Shown here: one piece after another, positions 1-6,186 of the stretch
Position numbering within the stretch: position 1 is the first letter of the stretch
How the letters are laid out: each line of letters starts with the position of its first letter
Origin: Solirubrobacterales bacterium
Lineage (GTDB): Bacteria > Actinomycetota > Thermoleophilia > Solirubrobacterales > Solirubrobacteraceae
Reading direction: 5' to 3'
NCBI GenBank assembly: GCA_019240015.1
Contig: JAFAZB010000436.1
Coordinates: 1 to 11,262 of the forward strand
Length of the DNA stretch: 11,262 nt
Made by a program: the position numbers and the translations under genes
The notes under the pieces: model-generated
Seen by the model: only the letters and a program-made list of their open reading frames with translations
Databases searched by the model: none
What the model was told of the DNA's origin: nothing

Positions 1-139
1 TCGCCGCCAGCAGCGACGCGAACATCGCGAGCACCCGCCAGCGATAGGGGGACAGCAGCTCCGCCAGCCCGCGCAGCTTGCGCCCTCGACCTTGCGACTG
101 ACGCAGTCGGCGGCGCAATTCGGTGGGGACCAGCCTCAC
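1..139 (-). CDS. ABC exporter subunit B, N-terminal fragment (cut by window edge)
   Basis: Only the first 46 codons are in the window. The gene reads leftwards from a GTG at 139-137 that overlaps the TGA stop of the upstream exporter subunit (GTGA), so the two are translationally coupled. The visible product has a basic N-terminus (MRLVPTELRRRLRQ...) and then LLSPYRWRVLAMFASLLAA. This matches the elbow helix and start of the first membrane helix of type IV (exporter-type) ABC half-transporters, and parallels LLAFLAPYRKGVAW in the neighbour. Known for the family: such adjacent half-transporters form a heterodimer, with the partner supplying the canonical catalytic site. The nucleotide-binding domain lies outside the window, so that cannot be checked here. 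Confidence is high for the family and low for the substrate. Confidence 0.8.
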   Translation of the reverse strand, partial: MRLVPTELRRRLRQSQGRGRKLRGLAELLSPYRWRVLAMFASLLAA

Positions 140-1899
140 AGCCCCGCCACCCCCGCCGTCTTACGGGTCATGAACACCTGATCGGGGATTCCCTTCTCGA
201 CGATCTCGCGGTAGAGCTCCGAGCGACCGAGCAGCTCGTCATGGGTCCCCTGCGCGGCTACCCGTCCTGCCTCCAGCACGACGATTCGCTGGGCCAGCGC
301 GATCGTCGATAGGCGATGCGCGATCACGAAGGTGGTTCTCGAGGCCATCACGTGCTGGAGTGCGAGCTTGATCTCCTGCTCGGTCGAGGCGTCGACCGAC
401 GAAGTGGCGTCGTCGAGGATCAGGATCCGGGGGTCCGCGAGGATCGCGCGGGCAATCGCGATCCGCTGGCGCTGTCCTCCGGACAGGGTCAGGCCGCGCT
501 CTCCGACCAGCGTCTCGTAGCCGTCCGGGAGCCGACGGATGAAGCCGTCGGCTTGGGCGGCCACGGCGGCCAGCTCGACCTGCTCGCGGGTTGCGCCCGG
601 ATCGGCGTAGGCGATGTTGTCGTGCACGGTGGCTGAGAACAGGAACGGGTCGTCGTTGACGACGGCGATCGCGCGACGCAGGCTGACCAGGTCGACCGAA
701 CGCACATCGGCGCCATCGATCCGGATCGAGCCTGAGCTCGCGTCATACAGCCGCGGCAGTAGCGACACCAGCGCGCTCTTGCCGGACCCCATCGCGCCGA
801 CCAGCGCAACGGTCTCCCCGGCCGGTACGTCTAGATCGATGTCGGCGAGCGCCGGGCGAGGCGAGCCTTCGAAGGTGAGCGACACGTGCGTGAGGCTGAC
901 GCGCCCGGGGCCCTCCGGGAGCTGTGGTGCCCCCTGGGGAGTGGTCATCCGGGGCGCTCGATCGAGGATCTCGAAGATTCGCGCGCCGGAGGCGGTGGCG
1001 CGCTGCGCCGAGCCAAGCATGTAGCCGAGCGTCCGCATTGGGGAGATCAGCATCAGCAGATAGGCGTAGAACGCGGTGAACTGACCCAGCGTGAGCGTGC
1101 CGTCGATCACCTCGCGCCCTCCTACGAGCAGGATCGCGGCGAGTCCCAGATTCGGGACGAAGCTGATCAGCGGCCCGAACAGCGCCTGGATGCGAGTCGC
1201 GTAGAGCTGCTGATCGAACACCCGCTGCACCGAGTGCCTGAAGCGCTCGAGCTGCCGCTCCTCTTGCGCGAAGGCCTTGACCACGCGCACTCCGGAGACG
1301 TTCTCCTCGGCCTCTGCGGTCAGCTCCGCGATCCGCTGCTGCGCCTCCTGCATCGCGGGACGGGAGCGCTTGCCGTAGCGATTGGCGATCAGGACCACGA
1401 ACGGCGCCGGTGCGAGCGACAGCGCGGCCAGCCCGGGCTGAAGGGCGAACATCGCGACCGCCGCCAACAGGATCGAGAGCAGCGACTGTCCGATGAAGAT
1501 CAGCCCGTAGCCGAGGAAGAAGCGGACCGACTGGAGATCCACCGTCGCGCGGGACATCAACTGGCCGGTCTGCTGGCGGTCGAAGAACGACAGCTCGAGC
1601 CGCTGGAGCTGTCCGTACAGGCGGTTGCGCAGGTCGAGCTCTACGCCGAGCGACACCGCTCCCGCGACCAGCCGCCTGCCGACGCTGAACACCAGCCGCC
1701 CGAGCCCCGCGGCGACGATCGCGATCGCCCAGCCCGTCAGCTGGTGATGGTGATGGGCCCTGATCGCGTCGATCGCCCTCCCCGTCAGGTAGGGGATCAG
1801 CACGGTGGCCCCGATCGCGCCGAACGCCAGCCCGAACGACCATGCCACACCCTTCCGATACGGAGCGAGGAAGGCTAGGAGACGCCGGAACGTAGACAT
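136..1899 (-). CDS. Heterodimeric ABC exporter subunit A (degenerate-site half-transporter)
   Basis: A 587-residue half-transporter: six-helix membrane domain (about residues 15-310) followed by a nucleotide-binding domain (about 333-570). Visible motifs are Walker A GAMGSGKS (368-375), signature LSGGQ (472-476), Walker B ILILDD (about 492-497), D-loop SSVD, and H-loop His528. Two positions depart from the canonical pattern. The Walker B catalytic Glu is Asp497, and the Q-loop reads VVNDDPFLF, with Asp416 where Gln is expected. Asp for Glu is the hallmark of the non-catalytic half in heterodimeric exporters such as TM287/288, LmrCD and BmrCD. The next gene starts inside this stop codon, which supports a heterodimer. 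The likely role is ATP-driven export of a drug or lipid at the plasma membrane; the substrate is unknown. Four consecutive His (49-52) lie in the predicted external loop between helices 1 and 2. The ATG at 1899 is preferred over an out-of-frame ATG at 1906 because it keeps the protein in frame; there is no Shine-Dalgarno (see promoter entry). Confidence 0.93.
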   Translation of the reverse strand: MSTFRRLLAFLAPYRKGVAWSFGLAFGAIGATVLIPYLTGRAIDAIRAHHHHQLTGWAIAIVAAGLGRLVFSVGRRLVAGAVSLGVELDLRNRLYGQLQRLELSFFDRQQTGQLMSRATVDLQSVRFFLGYGLIFIGQSLLSILLAAVAMFALQPGLAALSLAPAPFVVLIANRYGKRSRPAMQEAQQRIAELTAEAEENVSGVRVVKAFAQEERQLERFRHSVQRVFDQQLYATRIQALFGPLISFVPNLGLAAILLVGGREVIDGTLTLGQFTAFYAYLLMLISPMRTLGYMLGSAQRATASGARIFEILDRAPRMTTPQGAPQLPEGPGRVSLTHVSLTFEGSPRPALADIDLDVPAGETVALVGAMGSGKSALVSLLPRLYDASSGSIRIDGADVRSVDLVSLRRAIAVVNDDPFLFSATVHDNIAYADPGATREQVELAAVAAQADGFIRRLPDGYETLVGERGLTLSGGQRQRIAIARAILADPRILILDDATSSVDASTEQEIKLALQHVMASRTTFVIAHRLSTIALAQRIVVLEAGRVAAQGTHDELLGRSELYREIVEKGIPDQVFMTRKTAGVAGL

Positions 1900-1913
1900 A
1901 CTTCATAAAGTAT
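1898..1913. promoter_or_regulatory. AT-rich palindromic operator candidate at the exporter start
   Basis: ATACTT-CATA-AAGTAT: 6-bp perfect inverted arms around a 4-bp spacer, in otherwise GC-rich sequence. It covers the proposed -10 box, start point and first bases of the ABC exporter start codon on the minus strand, which is where a repressor would block transcription. The architecture fits a dimeric winged-helix (MarR/PadR) or TetR repressor. Which one is inference; the tetR gene just upstream is the obvious local candidate, but no second copy of this motif was found near tetR. Confidence 0.6.
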
Positions 1914-1938
1914 AGTGGAGGTCGCGCGAGCTGGTCAC
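1909..1938 (-). promoter_or_regulatory. Predicted promoter of the ABC exporter genes (near-leaderless)
   Basis: On the minus strand a -10 box TATACT (1914-1909) lies 18 bp downstream of GTGACC (1938-1933), a 4/6 match to TTGACA. The expected start point would fall at about 1900-1903, only a few bases before the ATG at 1899. That predicts a leaderless or nearly leaderless mRNA and explains the absent Shine-Dalgarno. Leaderless transcripts are common in actinobacteria (established). The exact start site is inferred. Confidence 0.55.
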
Positions 1939-1977
1939 GCGGCGGGGCGGGGCCTGAGTGTGGTCCGGGTCCGGCGG

Positions 1978-2607
1978 TCAGCCGAGCCGCTCGTCCATGT
2001 ACGCGGAGAGCATCAGCTTGCTCTCGTCGAGCAGCCGCTGATCGCCGTCCGGATCGATCCGGAACGCCTCGCGCAGCAGGCCGTCGCCTGCGAGCACAAG
2101 CATCTGGGCGGCCGTCATGCGCGATGTCTCGTCCGCGTCGGGCCAGTGGACCTCCAGGATCCGCTCGATCGAGCGGGCGATCGCGGCACGAGTGGGTCGC
2201 GTCGCGTCGCGGACGCGCTCGCTGCGCAGCCCGCCGTACCAGAGCGCCAGAAAGCCCGGGCGGGCGCGGAACCCCGCGGCGAGCGCCTCGAGGACCTCAC
2301 CGACGGGGTCGGGTAGCGGGTCGCGCTCGTCGCTTTCGGCCGCCGCGGCGACCAGGTCCTCGAAGTCGCTCCAATAGCGCAGCGCCAGCGCGTCGACGAT
2401 CGCCGACTTGTCGGGGAAGTAGTGGTAGACCGAGCCAACCGGAATGCCCGCCACACCGGCGATTCGCGTCGTCGTGAAGGAATCGGGGCCCTCGTGCGAG
2501 AGCAGCTCGTCCGCTGCGTCGAGCACGCGCCGCAGCCGCTCGCGGCTGCGTGCCTGGGTTGGCACGTTGCGCAGGCTCGCGCCTAGGTGGGAGGGGTCGG
2601 GATCCAA
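1978..2607 (-). CDS. TetR-family transcriptional regulator
   Basis: About 209 residues from a TTG at 2607, or 195 from a GTG at 2565 (product then starts V/MPTQARSRERL). The second is the more usual TetR beginning; neither start has a clear Shine-Dalgarno. The N-terminal domain has the TetR helix-turn-helix: FTTTRIAGVAGIPVGSVYHYF (about residues 44-64 of the long form), followed by DKSAIVDAL. The C-terminal half is the variable, mostly helical ligand-binding and dimerisation domain. The gene lies 78 bp upstream of the exporter gene on the same strand and is divergent from the aldolase operon across about 50 bp. It could therefore repress the exporter, the sugar module, or both, releasing on a small ligand. 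The family assignment is firm; targets and ligand are inference. Confidence 0.93.
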   Translation of the reverse strand: MDPDPSHLGASLRNVPTQARSRERLRRVLDAADELLSHEGPDSFTTTRIAGVAGIPVGSVYHYFPDKSAIVDALALRYWSDFEDLVAAAAESDERDPLPDPVGEVLEALAAGFRARPGFLALWYGGLRSERVRDATRPTRAAIARSIERILEVHWPDADETSRMTAAQMLVLAGDGLLREAFRIDPDGDQRLLDESKLMLSAYMDERLG

Positions 2608-2658
2608 AGCTGAGTTGAAGGCGAGCTTGAGTTCATGTTACCGTCGGGGCGATGTGCG
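2608..2658. promoter_or_regulatory. Divergent tetR / aldolase control region
   Basis: A short spacer between divergent genes, less GC-rich than its flanks. It holds a direct repeat TGAGTT at 2611-2616 and 2628-2633 (17-bp period) and weak inverted arms AAGCT/AGCTT at 2607-2611 and 2624-2628. A possible plus-strand -35 is TTGAAG (2615-2620), with only a poor -10 (TTACCG) 17 bp later. It is the natural place for a TetR operator by arrangement, but no convincing long palindrome is visible. Confidence 0.35.
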
Positions 2659-3339
2659 ATGGGTGAGCTCGGGGGCGGCGGGGGAGACCTCGAGCGCGAG
2701 CGCCGGCGGTTAGCCCACGCGGCACGTCAGGTAGCAGCCAGGGGCCTGGTGGTCGGCACCGCGGGCAATCTGTCCGCCCGCGCGGGCGAGCTCGTGGCGA
2801 TCACGCCGACCGGAGTGCCGCTCGAGCAGCTGTCCCCGGAGCAGATCGTGGCCGTCGACCTCGCCGGAGTGGTCGTTGATGGACATGGCTCGCCCAGTTC
2901 GGAGCACTCGCTCCATCTGGGCGTGTACGAGCGATACGGCGCCGGAGCGGTGGTCCATGCGCATGCCCCAATGGCCACTGCGCTCGGTTGCCTGCTCGAC
3001 GAGCTGCCGGTCGTCCACTATCAGATGCTCGAGCTCGGCGGAGCCGTCAGGGTCGCGCCGTATGCCACGTTCGGCACCGCCGAGCTGGCGGCGGTCACGC
3101 TGGACGCGCTGGAAGGGCGCACCGCAGCACTGATGGCCAATCACGGTGCGATCGTGTACGCGGGCGACATCGACGCCGCGGTGGAGCGGATGCTGCTGCT
3201 CGAGTGGGCATGCTCCGTCTACTGGCACGCCGCCGCGCTGGGCTCGCCGCGCACGCTCGACGAGCGCCAGCTCGCGGCCGTGGGCAGCGAGATCGTCAGG
3301 CGGGGGGGCTACGGAGCGCTGCGCGGTGAGGAGCGTTGA
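2659..3339 (+). CDS. Class II aldolase/adducin-family sugar-phosphate aldolase
   Basis: 226 residues from the ATG at 2659, close to the usual size of L-fuculose-1-phosphate aldolase-type enzymes. Family motifs in order are GTAGNLSAR (33-41, phosphate-binding loop), TPTG (49-52), SSEHSLH (80-86) with the acid/base Glu82, HAH (100-102) and NHG (161-163). Zinc ligands are expected at His100, His102 and His162. Known for the family: zinc-dependent cleavage of a keto-sugar phosphate to dihydroxyacetone phosphate plus an aldehyde, with some members acting as epimerases, dehydratases or decarboxylases. An in-frame ATG at 2635 was not used because it adds residues lacking family similarity and falls in the likely promoter. 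A PfkB kinase follows 7 bp downstream, suggesting that the kinase makes the phosphorylated substrate. The actual substrate is not readable from sequence. Confidence 0.9.
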   Translation: MGELGGGGGDLERERRRLAHAARQVAARGLVVGTAGNLSARAGELVAITPTGVPLEQLSPEQIVAVDLAGVVVDGHGSPSSEHSLHLGVYERYGAGAVVHAHAPMATALGCLLDELPVVHYQMLELGGAVRVAPYATFGTAELAAVTLDALEGRTAALMANHGAIVYAGDIDAAVERMLLLEWACSVYWHAAALGSPRTLDERQLAAVGSEIVRRGGYGALRGEER

Positions 3340-3346
3340 GCCGAGG

Positions 3347-4282
3347 ATGAGGGCAGTTGCGTTGGGCGTGCACGTCGTCGACGTGCTGGTCCGCCCCGTG
3401 GAGGCGATCCCCTCCGGGCAGGGCGGCGCATTGGTCGAAGAGATCCGAATCACCGCGGCCGGCCCGGCAGGGGGCACGGCGATCACGCTCGCGAAGCTGG
3501 GCGCCGAGGTGTGGAGTGCCGGCGCGATCGGCACCGACGCGCTCGGCGACGCGATGCTCGAGCTGCTGGAGCGCTTCGGCGTCGACACGTCGCTGCTGTT
3601 GCGCCGTGCGGGCGTGCAGACATCGGCGAGCGTGCTGCCGATCCGTCCCGACGGATCCCGGCCGGCGTTCCACGTGATCGGCGCGAACTCGACCTATTCC
3701 TCGTCCGACGCACCCTGGGACCGGATCGCGCAAGCCACCCACCTGCATCTGGGGGCGCCGGAGTTCATGGGGGGCGAGGAGGCGGCGAGGATCCTCGCCT
3801 TCGCCCGCGATCGTGGGGTCGTGACCTCCGCCGACATCCTCGCGCCGGGCGAGCAGGCCGCCGCGATCCTCGACTGGCTCGCTCCCGCGCTGGAGCAGCT
3901 CGATTACCTGTTGCCCAACGATGAGCAGGTGCTTTCGCTGACAGGGGCCGGAGAGCTGGTCACGGGTTGCCGGCAGCTGCTGAGCCACGGCGTGGGATGC
4001 GTCGCGGCGAGTTGCGGCGCAGACGGCGCGGTCGTCGTCGATCACGATCACGTCGAGCGCGTGCCGGCATTCGACGTGCAGGTGCTCGACACGACTGGAT
4101 GCGGGGACGCCTTCTCCGCTGGCTTCTTGCGCGGCGTCGCGCTCGGGCGCAGCCGCCGCGAGGCGGCGGTGCTCGGCTGTGCGGCGGCGGCGCTGGTCGC
4201 CCAAGGCCTGGGCTCTGACCACGGCGAGTTCGACTTGGCGGCCGCCGACCGGCTCGCCGCCGCGACACCGGCGCGACACTGA
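3347..4282 (+). CDS. PfkB/ribokinase-family carbohydrate kinase
   Basis: 311 residues, normal for the family. The N-terminal half has GPAGGTAITLAKLGAEV (39-55) and GAIGTDALGD (59-68), the glycine-rich sugar-binding region. LLPNDEQ (188-194) is the usual magnesium/phosphate-site region. The C-terminal signature is DTTGCGDAFSAGF (248-260), with catalytic base Asp254 and Cys252 where Ala is commonest. It phosphorylates a sugar, nucleoside or deoxy-sugar hydroxyl with ATP. The ATG at 3347 follows the aldolase stop by 7 bp; GGTGAGGAG (3326-3334) may serve as a distant Shine-Dalgarno. A GTG at 3326 in the same frame is an alternative start that would overlap the aldolase end. The decarboxylase gene begins 5 bp after the stop, so the three genes are almost certainly co-transcribed. 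Substrate specificity is unknown. Confidence 0.92.
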   Translation: MRAVALGVHVVDVLVRPVEAIPSGQGGALVEEIRITAAGPAGGTAITLAKLGAEVWSAGAIGTDALGDAMLELLERFGVDTSLLLRRAGVQTSASVLPIRPDGSRPAFHVIGANSTYSSSDAPWDRIAQATHLHLGAPEFMGGEEAARILAFARDRGVVTSADILAPGEQAAAILDWLAPALEQLDYLLPNDEQVLSLTGAGELVTGCRQLLSHGVGCVAASCGADGAVVVDHDHVERVPAFDVQVLDTTGCGDAFSAGFLRGVALGRSRREAAVLGCAAAALVAQGLGSDHGEFDLAAADRLAAATPARH

Positions 4283-4287
4283 GCACC

Positions 4288-5889
4288 GTGGCCTCGGTTC
4301 GCGAAGCGACGTTCGAGCTGTTTCGAGCCCACGGAATGACCACCGTGTTCGGCAACCCAGGGTCCACCGAGCTGCCGATGCTGGCGGGGTTTCCCGACGA
4401 CTTCTCCTACGTGCTGGGGCTGCAGGAGCAGGTGGTGGTGGGGATGGCCGACGGATTCGCGCAAGCCAGCGGCCGCCCGACGCACGTCAACCTGCACACC
4501 GCCCCCGGCGTAGGCAACGCGGTCGGCGGGATCCTCACCGCGCAGGCCAACAAGGCGCCGCTCGTGATCACCGCGGGGCAGCAGGTGCGCCCGCAGATCA
4601 CGATCGAGGCGCTCCTCGCGAACCGCGACGCGACGCTGGTCCCGCAGCCATACGTGAAGTGGAGCTACGAGCCGCCGCGCGCCCAGGACGTGCCTGGAGT
4701 GCTTGCCCGCGCGATCCATCACGCCGCGCTCGCACCCCGCGGTCCGGTGTTCGTGTCGATCCCGATGGACGACTGGGATGCAGACGCCGACGAGGACCTG
4801 GCGCGCAACGCGCGCGCCCGCTCGGTTACCGGACGGTCGCTGCCCGACCCCGGCGCGCTGGGCGAATTGGCGCAGCGCCTGATCCAAGCGCAGCACCCGG
4901 CGCTCGTCGCTGGCCCCGAGGTCGACGCCTGCGGCGGCTGGGAGGCCGCGGTGGCGCTCGCGGAGAAGCAGCGGCTGACGGTCTGGGCGCCTCCCGCACC
5001 GGGTGCCTCGAGGCTCGGCTTTCCCGAGAATCACCCGTGTTTCGCCGGGATCCTGCCGCCGGCGATCGGGCCGCTCGGTGAGAGCCTCCAGCAACACGAT
5101 CTGGTGGTGGTCGCCGGGTCGGCCGCGTTCCGCTACTACCCGTACGTGCCCGGGCCGCTGCTCGCCGAGGGGACCTCGCTGGTGGCGATCACGAGCGATC
5201 CGGACGAAGCGGCGCGAGCTCCGATGGGCGAGGCGATCGTCGGCGACGTCGCGCTCGCGCTCGAGCGGCTGGTCGAGCTCGTCGGCGAGAGCGAGCGACC
5301 GGCGCCCAGCGGACGACCGCCCCCGCCGGAACCCGCCGCGCAGGACCCGATCACCGGCTCGGAGGCGATGGCGGCGCTCGCAGATGCCTGGCATGAGGAC
5401 GCGATCGCGGTCGTCGAGGCGCCGTCGAGCACCGCCGCGCTGCGCAACCGGCTGCGTCTCTCGCAGCCCGGCAGCTACTACGTCTCGGGGAGCGGCGGGC
5501 TCGGCTTCGGGATCGCGGCGGCGGTCGGGGTGCAGCTCGCCCGCCCCGACCGGCCGGTGGTATGCGTGCTTGGCGAGGGGTCGGCGCAATACGGGATCAC
5601 CGCGCTGTGGAGCGCGGCCGCGTACGACGTCCCGGTGACGTTCCTGGTGCTGCGCAACGACGAGTACGCGATCCTGAAGTGGTTCGCGCAATTCGAGCAG
5701 ACGCCCGGGGCCCCGGGCCTCGACCTGCCCGGGCTGGACGTCGCGGCGGTCGCGTCCGCCTACGGGGTGGCCGCCCGCGAGGTCAGCGGGCGCGAGCAGC
5801 TGACCGCGGCGGTGCGGGAGGCGGTCGCGGTTCGCGACGGCCCGAACCTGATCCAGGTTCGGGTGGCGCCGGGGATGTGGCTCGAGTGA
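4288..5889 (+). CDS. ThDP-dependent 2-oxo acid decarboxylase, benzoylformate decarboxylase-like
   Basis: 533 residues with the three-domain fold of thiamine-diphosphate enzymes. It aligns nearly end to end, from memory, with Pseudomonas benzoylformate decarboxylase (BFD): shared N-terminus MASV, then GNPGS-ELP, LQE, NLH, AGQQ, VKWSYEP, DDWD, RAPMG and PGSYY. Ser26, the cofactor-activating Glu47 and catalytic His70 fall at the same numbers as in BFD. Differences matter: BFD His281 (FRYHQY) aligns with Tyr284 (FRYYPY), BFD Ala460 with Ile462, BFD Thr377 with Pro379, and the GDG metal motif is GEG (429-431). Asn457 is kept as the second metal ligand. It presumably decarboxylates a 2-oxo acid to an aldehyde, or joins aldehydes, in the cytoplasm. 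The substitutions argue against benzoylformate itself as substrate. The GTG start lies 5 bp after the kinase stop. Calling it mdlC would be over-precise. Confidence 0.88.
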   Translation: MASVREATFELFRAHGMTTVFGNPGSTELPMLAGFPDDFSYVLGLQEQVVVGMADGFAQASGRPTHVNLHTAPGVGNAVGGILTAQANKAPLVITAGQQVRPQITIEALLANRDATLVPQPYVKWSYEPPRAQDVPGVLARAIHHAALAPRGPVFVSIPMDDWDADADEDLARNARARSVTGRSLPDPGALGELAQRLIQAQHPALVAGPEVDACGGWEAAVALAEKQRLTVWAPPAPGASRLGFPENHPCFAGILPPAIGPLGESLQQHDLVVVAGSAAFRYYPYVPGPLLAEGTSLVAITSDPDEAARAPMGEAIVGDVALALERLVELVGESERPAPSGRPPPPEPAAQDPITGSEAMAALADAWHEDAIAVVEAPSSTAALRNRLRLSQPGSYYVSGSGGLGFGIAAAVGVQLARPDRPVVCVLGEGSAQYGITALWSAAAYDVPVTFLVLRNDEYAILKWFAQFEQTPGAPGLDLPGLDVAAVASAYGVAAREVSGREQLTAAVREAVAVRDGPNLIQVRVAPGMWLE

Positions 5890-5927
5890 CGCCGGCCGGC
5901 CCACGAGTGACGCCGGCCGGGCCGCGC
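5886..5927 (+). repeat. 21-bp tandem duplication at a start codon
   Basis: Two near-identical 21-bp units (5886-5906 and 5907-5927), each beginning GTGACGCCGGCCGG, differ only in the last bases. Each encodes VTPAGPR and each carries a potential GTG start. This looks like a slippage or duplication event that kept the frame. Confidence 0.8.
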
Positions 5928-6095
5928 GCCGGCCTGTGCGAGTCCTGCGCCCATCGGCAGCTGGTCCGGAACACGCGCGGCTCCGAGTTCACGTTGTGCC
6001 GGCGCTCTCGCACCGAGCCCGAGCGCTTCCCGCGGTACCCGCGGCTGCCGGTCACCCGGTGCGCGGGCTACGAGCGCGCCGCGGGGCGCGCGTAG
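5886..6095 (+). CDS. Small four-cysteine (zinc-ribbon-like) protein
   Basis: 69 residues starting at a GTG (5886) that overlaps the decarboxylase stop as GTGA; a second GTG at 5907 could start a 62-residue form. After a duplicated VTPAGPR the body has Cys18-x2-Cys21, Cys38 and Cys59, plus FPRYPRLPV before the last Cys. Four spaced Cys suggest a structural zinc or other metal site. The residue pattern (CESCAH...RGSEFTLC...FPRYP.LPV.RC.GYE) resembles, from memory, small uncharacterised actinobacterial proteins. It is not part of the decarboxylase fold. The function is unknown; the coupling suggests co-expression with the sugar module but may be coincidental. The two start-proximal 7-codon repeats come from a 21-bp DNA duplication. 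Confidence 0.75.
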   Translation: MTPAGPRVTPAGPRAGLCESCAHRQLVRNTRGSEFTLCRRSRTEPERFPRYPRLPVTRCAGYERAAGRA

Positions 6096-6106
6096 CCCGC
6101 GGCCGG

Positions 6107-6124
6107 CGCGCCCGGGGGGGCGCG
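6107..6124. terminator. GC-only hairpin before the palindrome
   Basis: CGCGCCC (6107-6113) pairs with GGGCGCG (6118-6124) around a GGGG loop, 11 bp after the stop of the four-cysteine gene. It shares 3 bp with the adjacent long palindrome, so the two structures would compete. A possible intrinsic terminator without a U-tract; moderate to low confidence. Confidence 0.4.
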
Positions 6125-6164
6125 ATGGAGATTTCTCAGGCATAGCCTGAGAAATCTCCATCGC
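6122..6164. terminator. Perfect 20-bp-stem palindrome between convergent genes (bidirectional terminator candidate)
   Basis: Arms 6122-6141 and 6145-6164 are exact reverse complements around the 3-nt loop ATA. The core is AT-richer (GGAGATTTCTCAGGC) than the surroundings. It lies between the plus-strand gene ending at 6095 and the minus-strand gene ending at 6187, so it could end transcription from both sides. Neither side has a T-tract, as is common in high-GC actinobacteria. A repetitive palindromic element is the alternative. Confidence 0.7.
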
Positions 6165-6186
6165 CGACGCGGCCGCGGCGGAAGCG

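Noticed and set aside
886..1878. Plus-strand open frame through the ABC transporter region.
   Set aside because: The translation is rich in Arg, Glu, Gln and His with no domain; it mirrors the codon positions of the minus-strand gene.
743..1906. Open frame starting at ATG 1906 on the minus strand, overlapping the exporter gene.
   Set aside because: Its product is low-complexity Arg/Ala/Gly sequence with no ABC motifs; the ATG at 1899 in the other frame gives the real transporter.
2635..2658. Upstream in-frame ATG for the aldolase.
   Set aside because: It would add eight residues with no family similarity, has no Shine-Dalgarno, and lies within the likely divergent promoter.
4048..5904. Long open frame on the minus strand opposite the kinase and decarboxylase genes.
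   Set aside because: It is Arg/Gly/His-rich without motifs and exactly antisense to two well-recognised enzymes; a codon-bias artefact of high-GC DNA.
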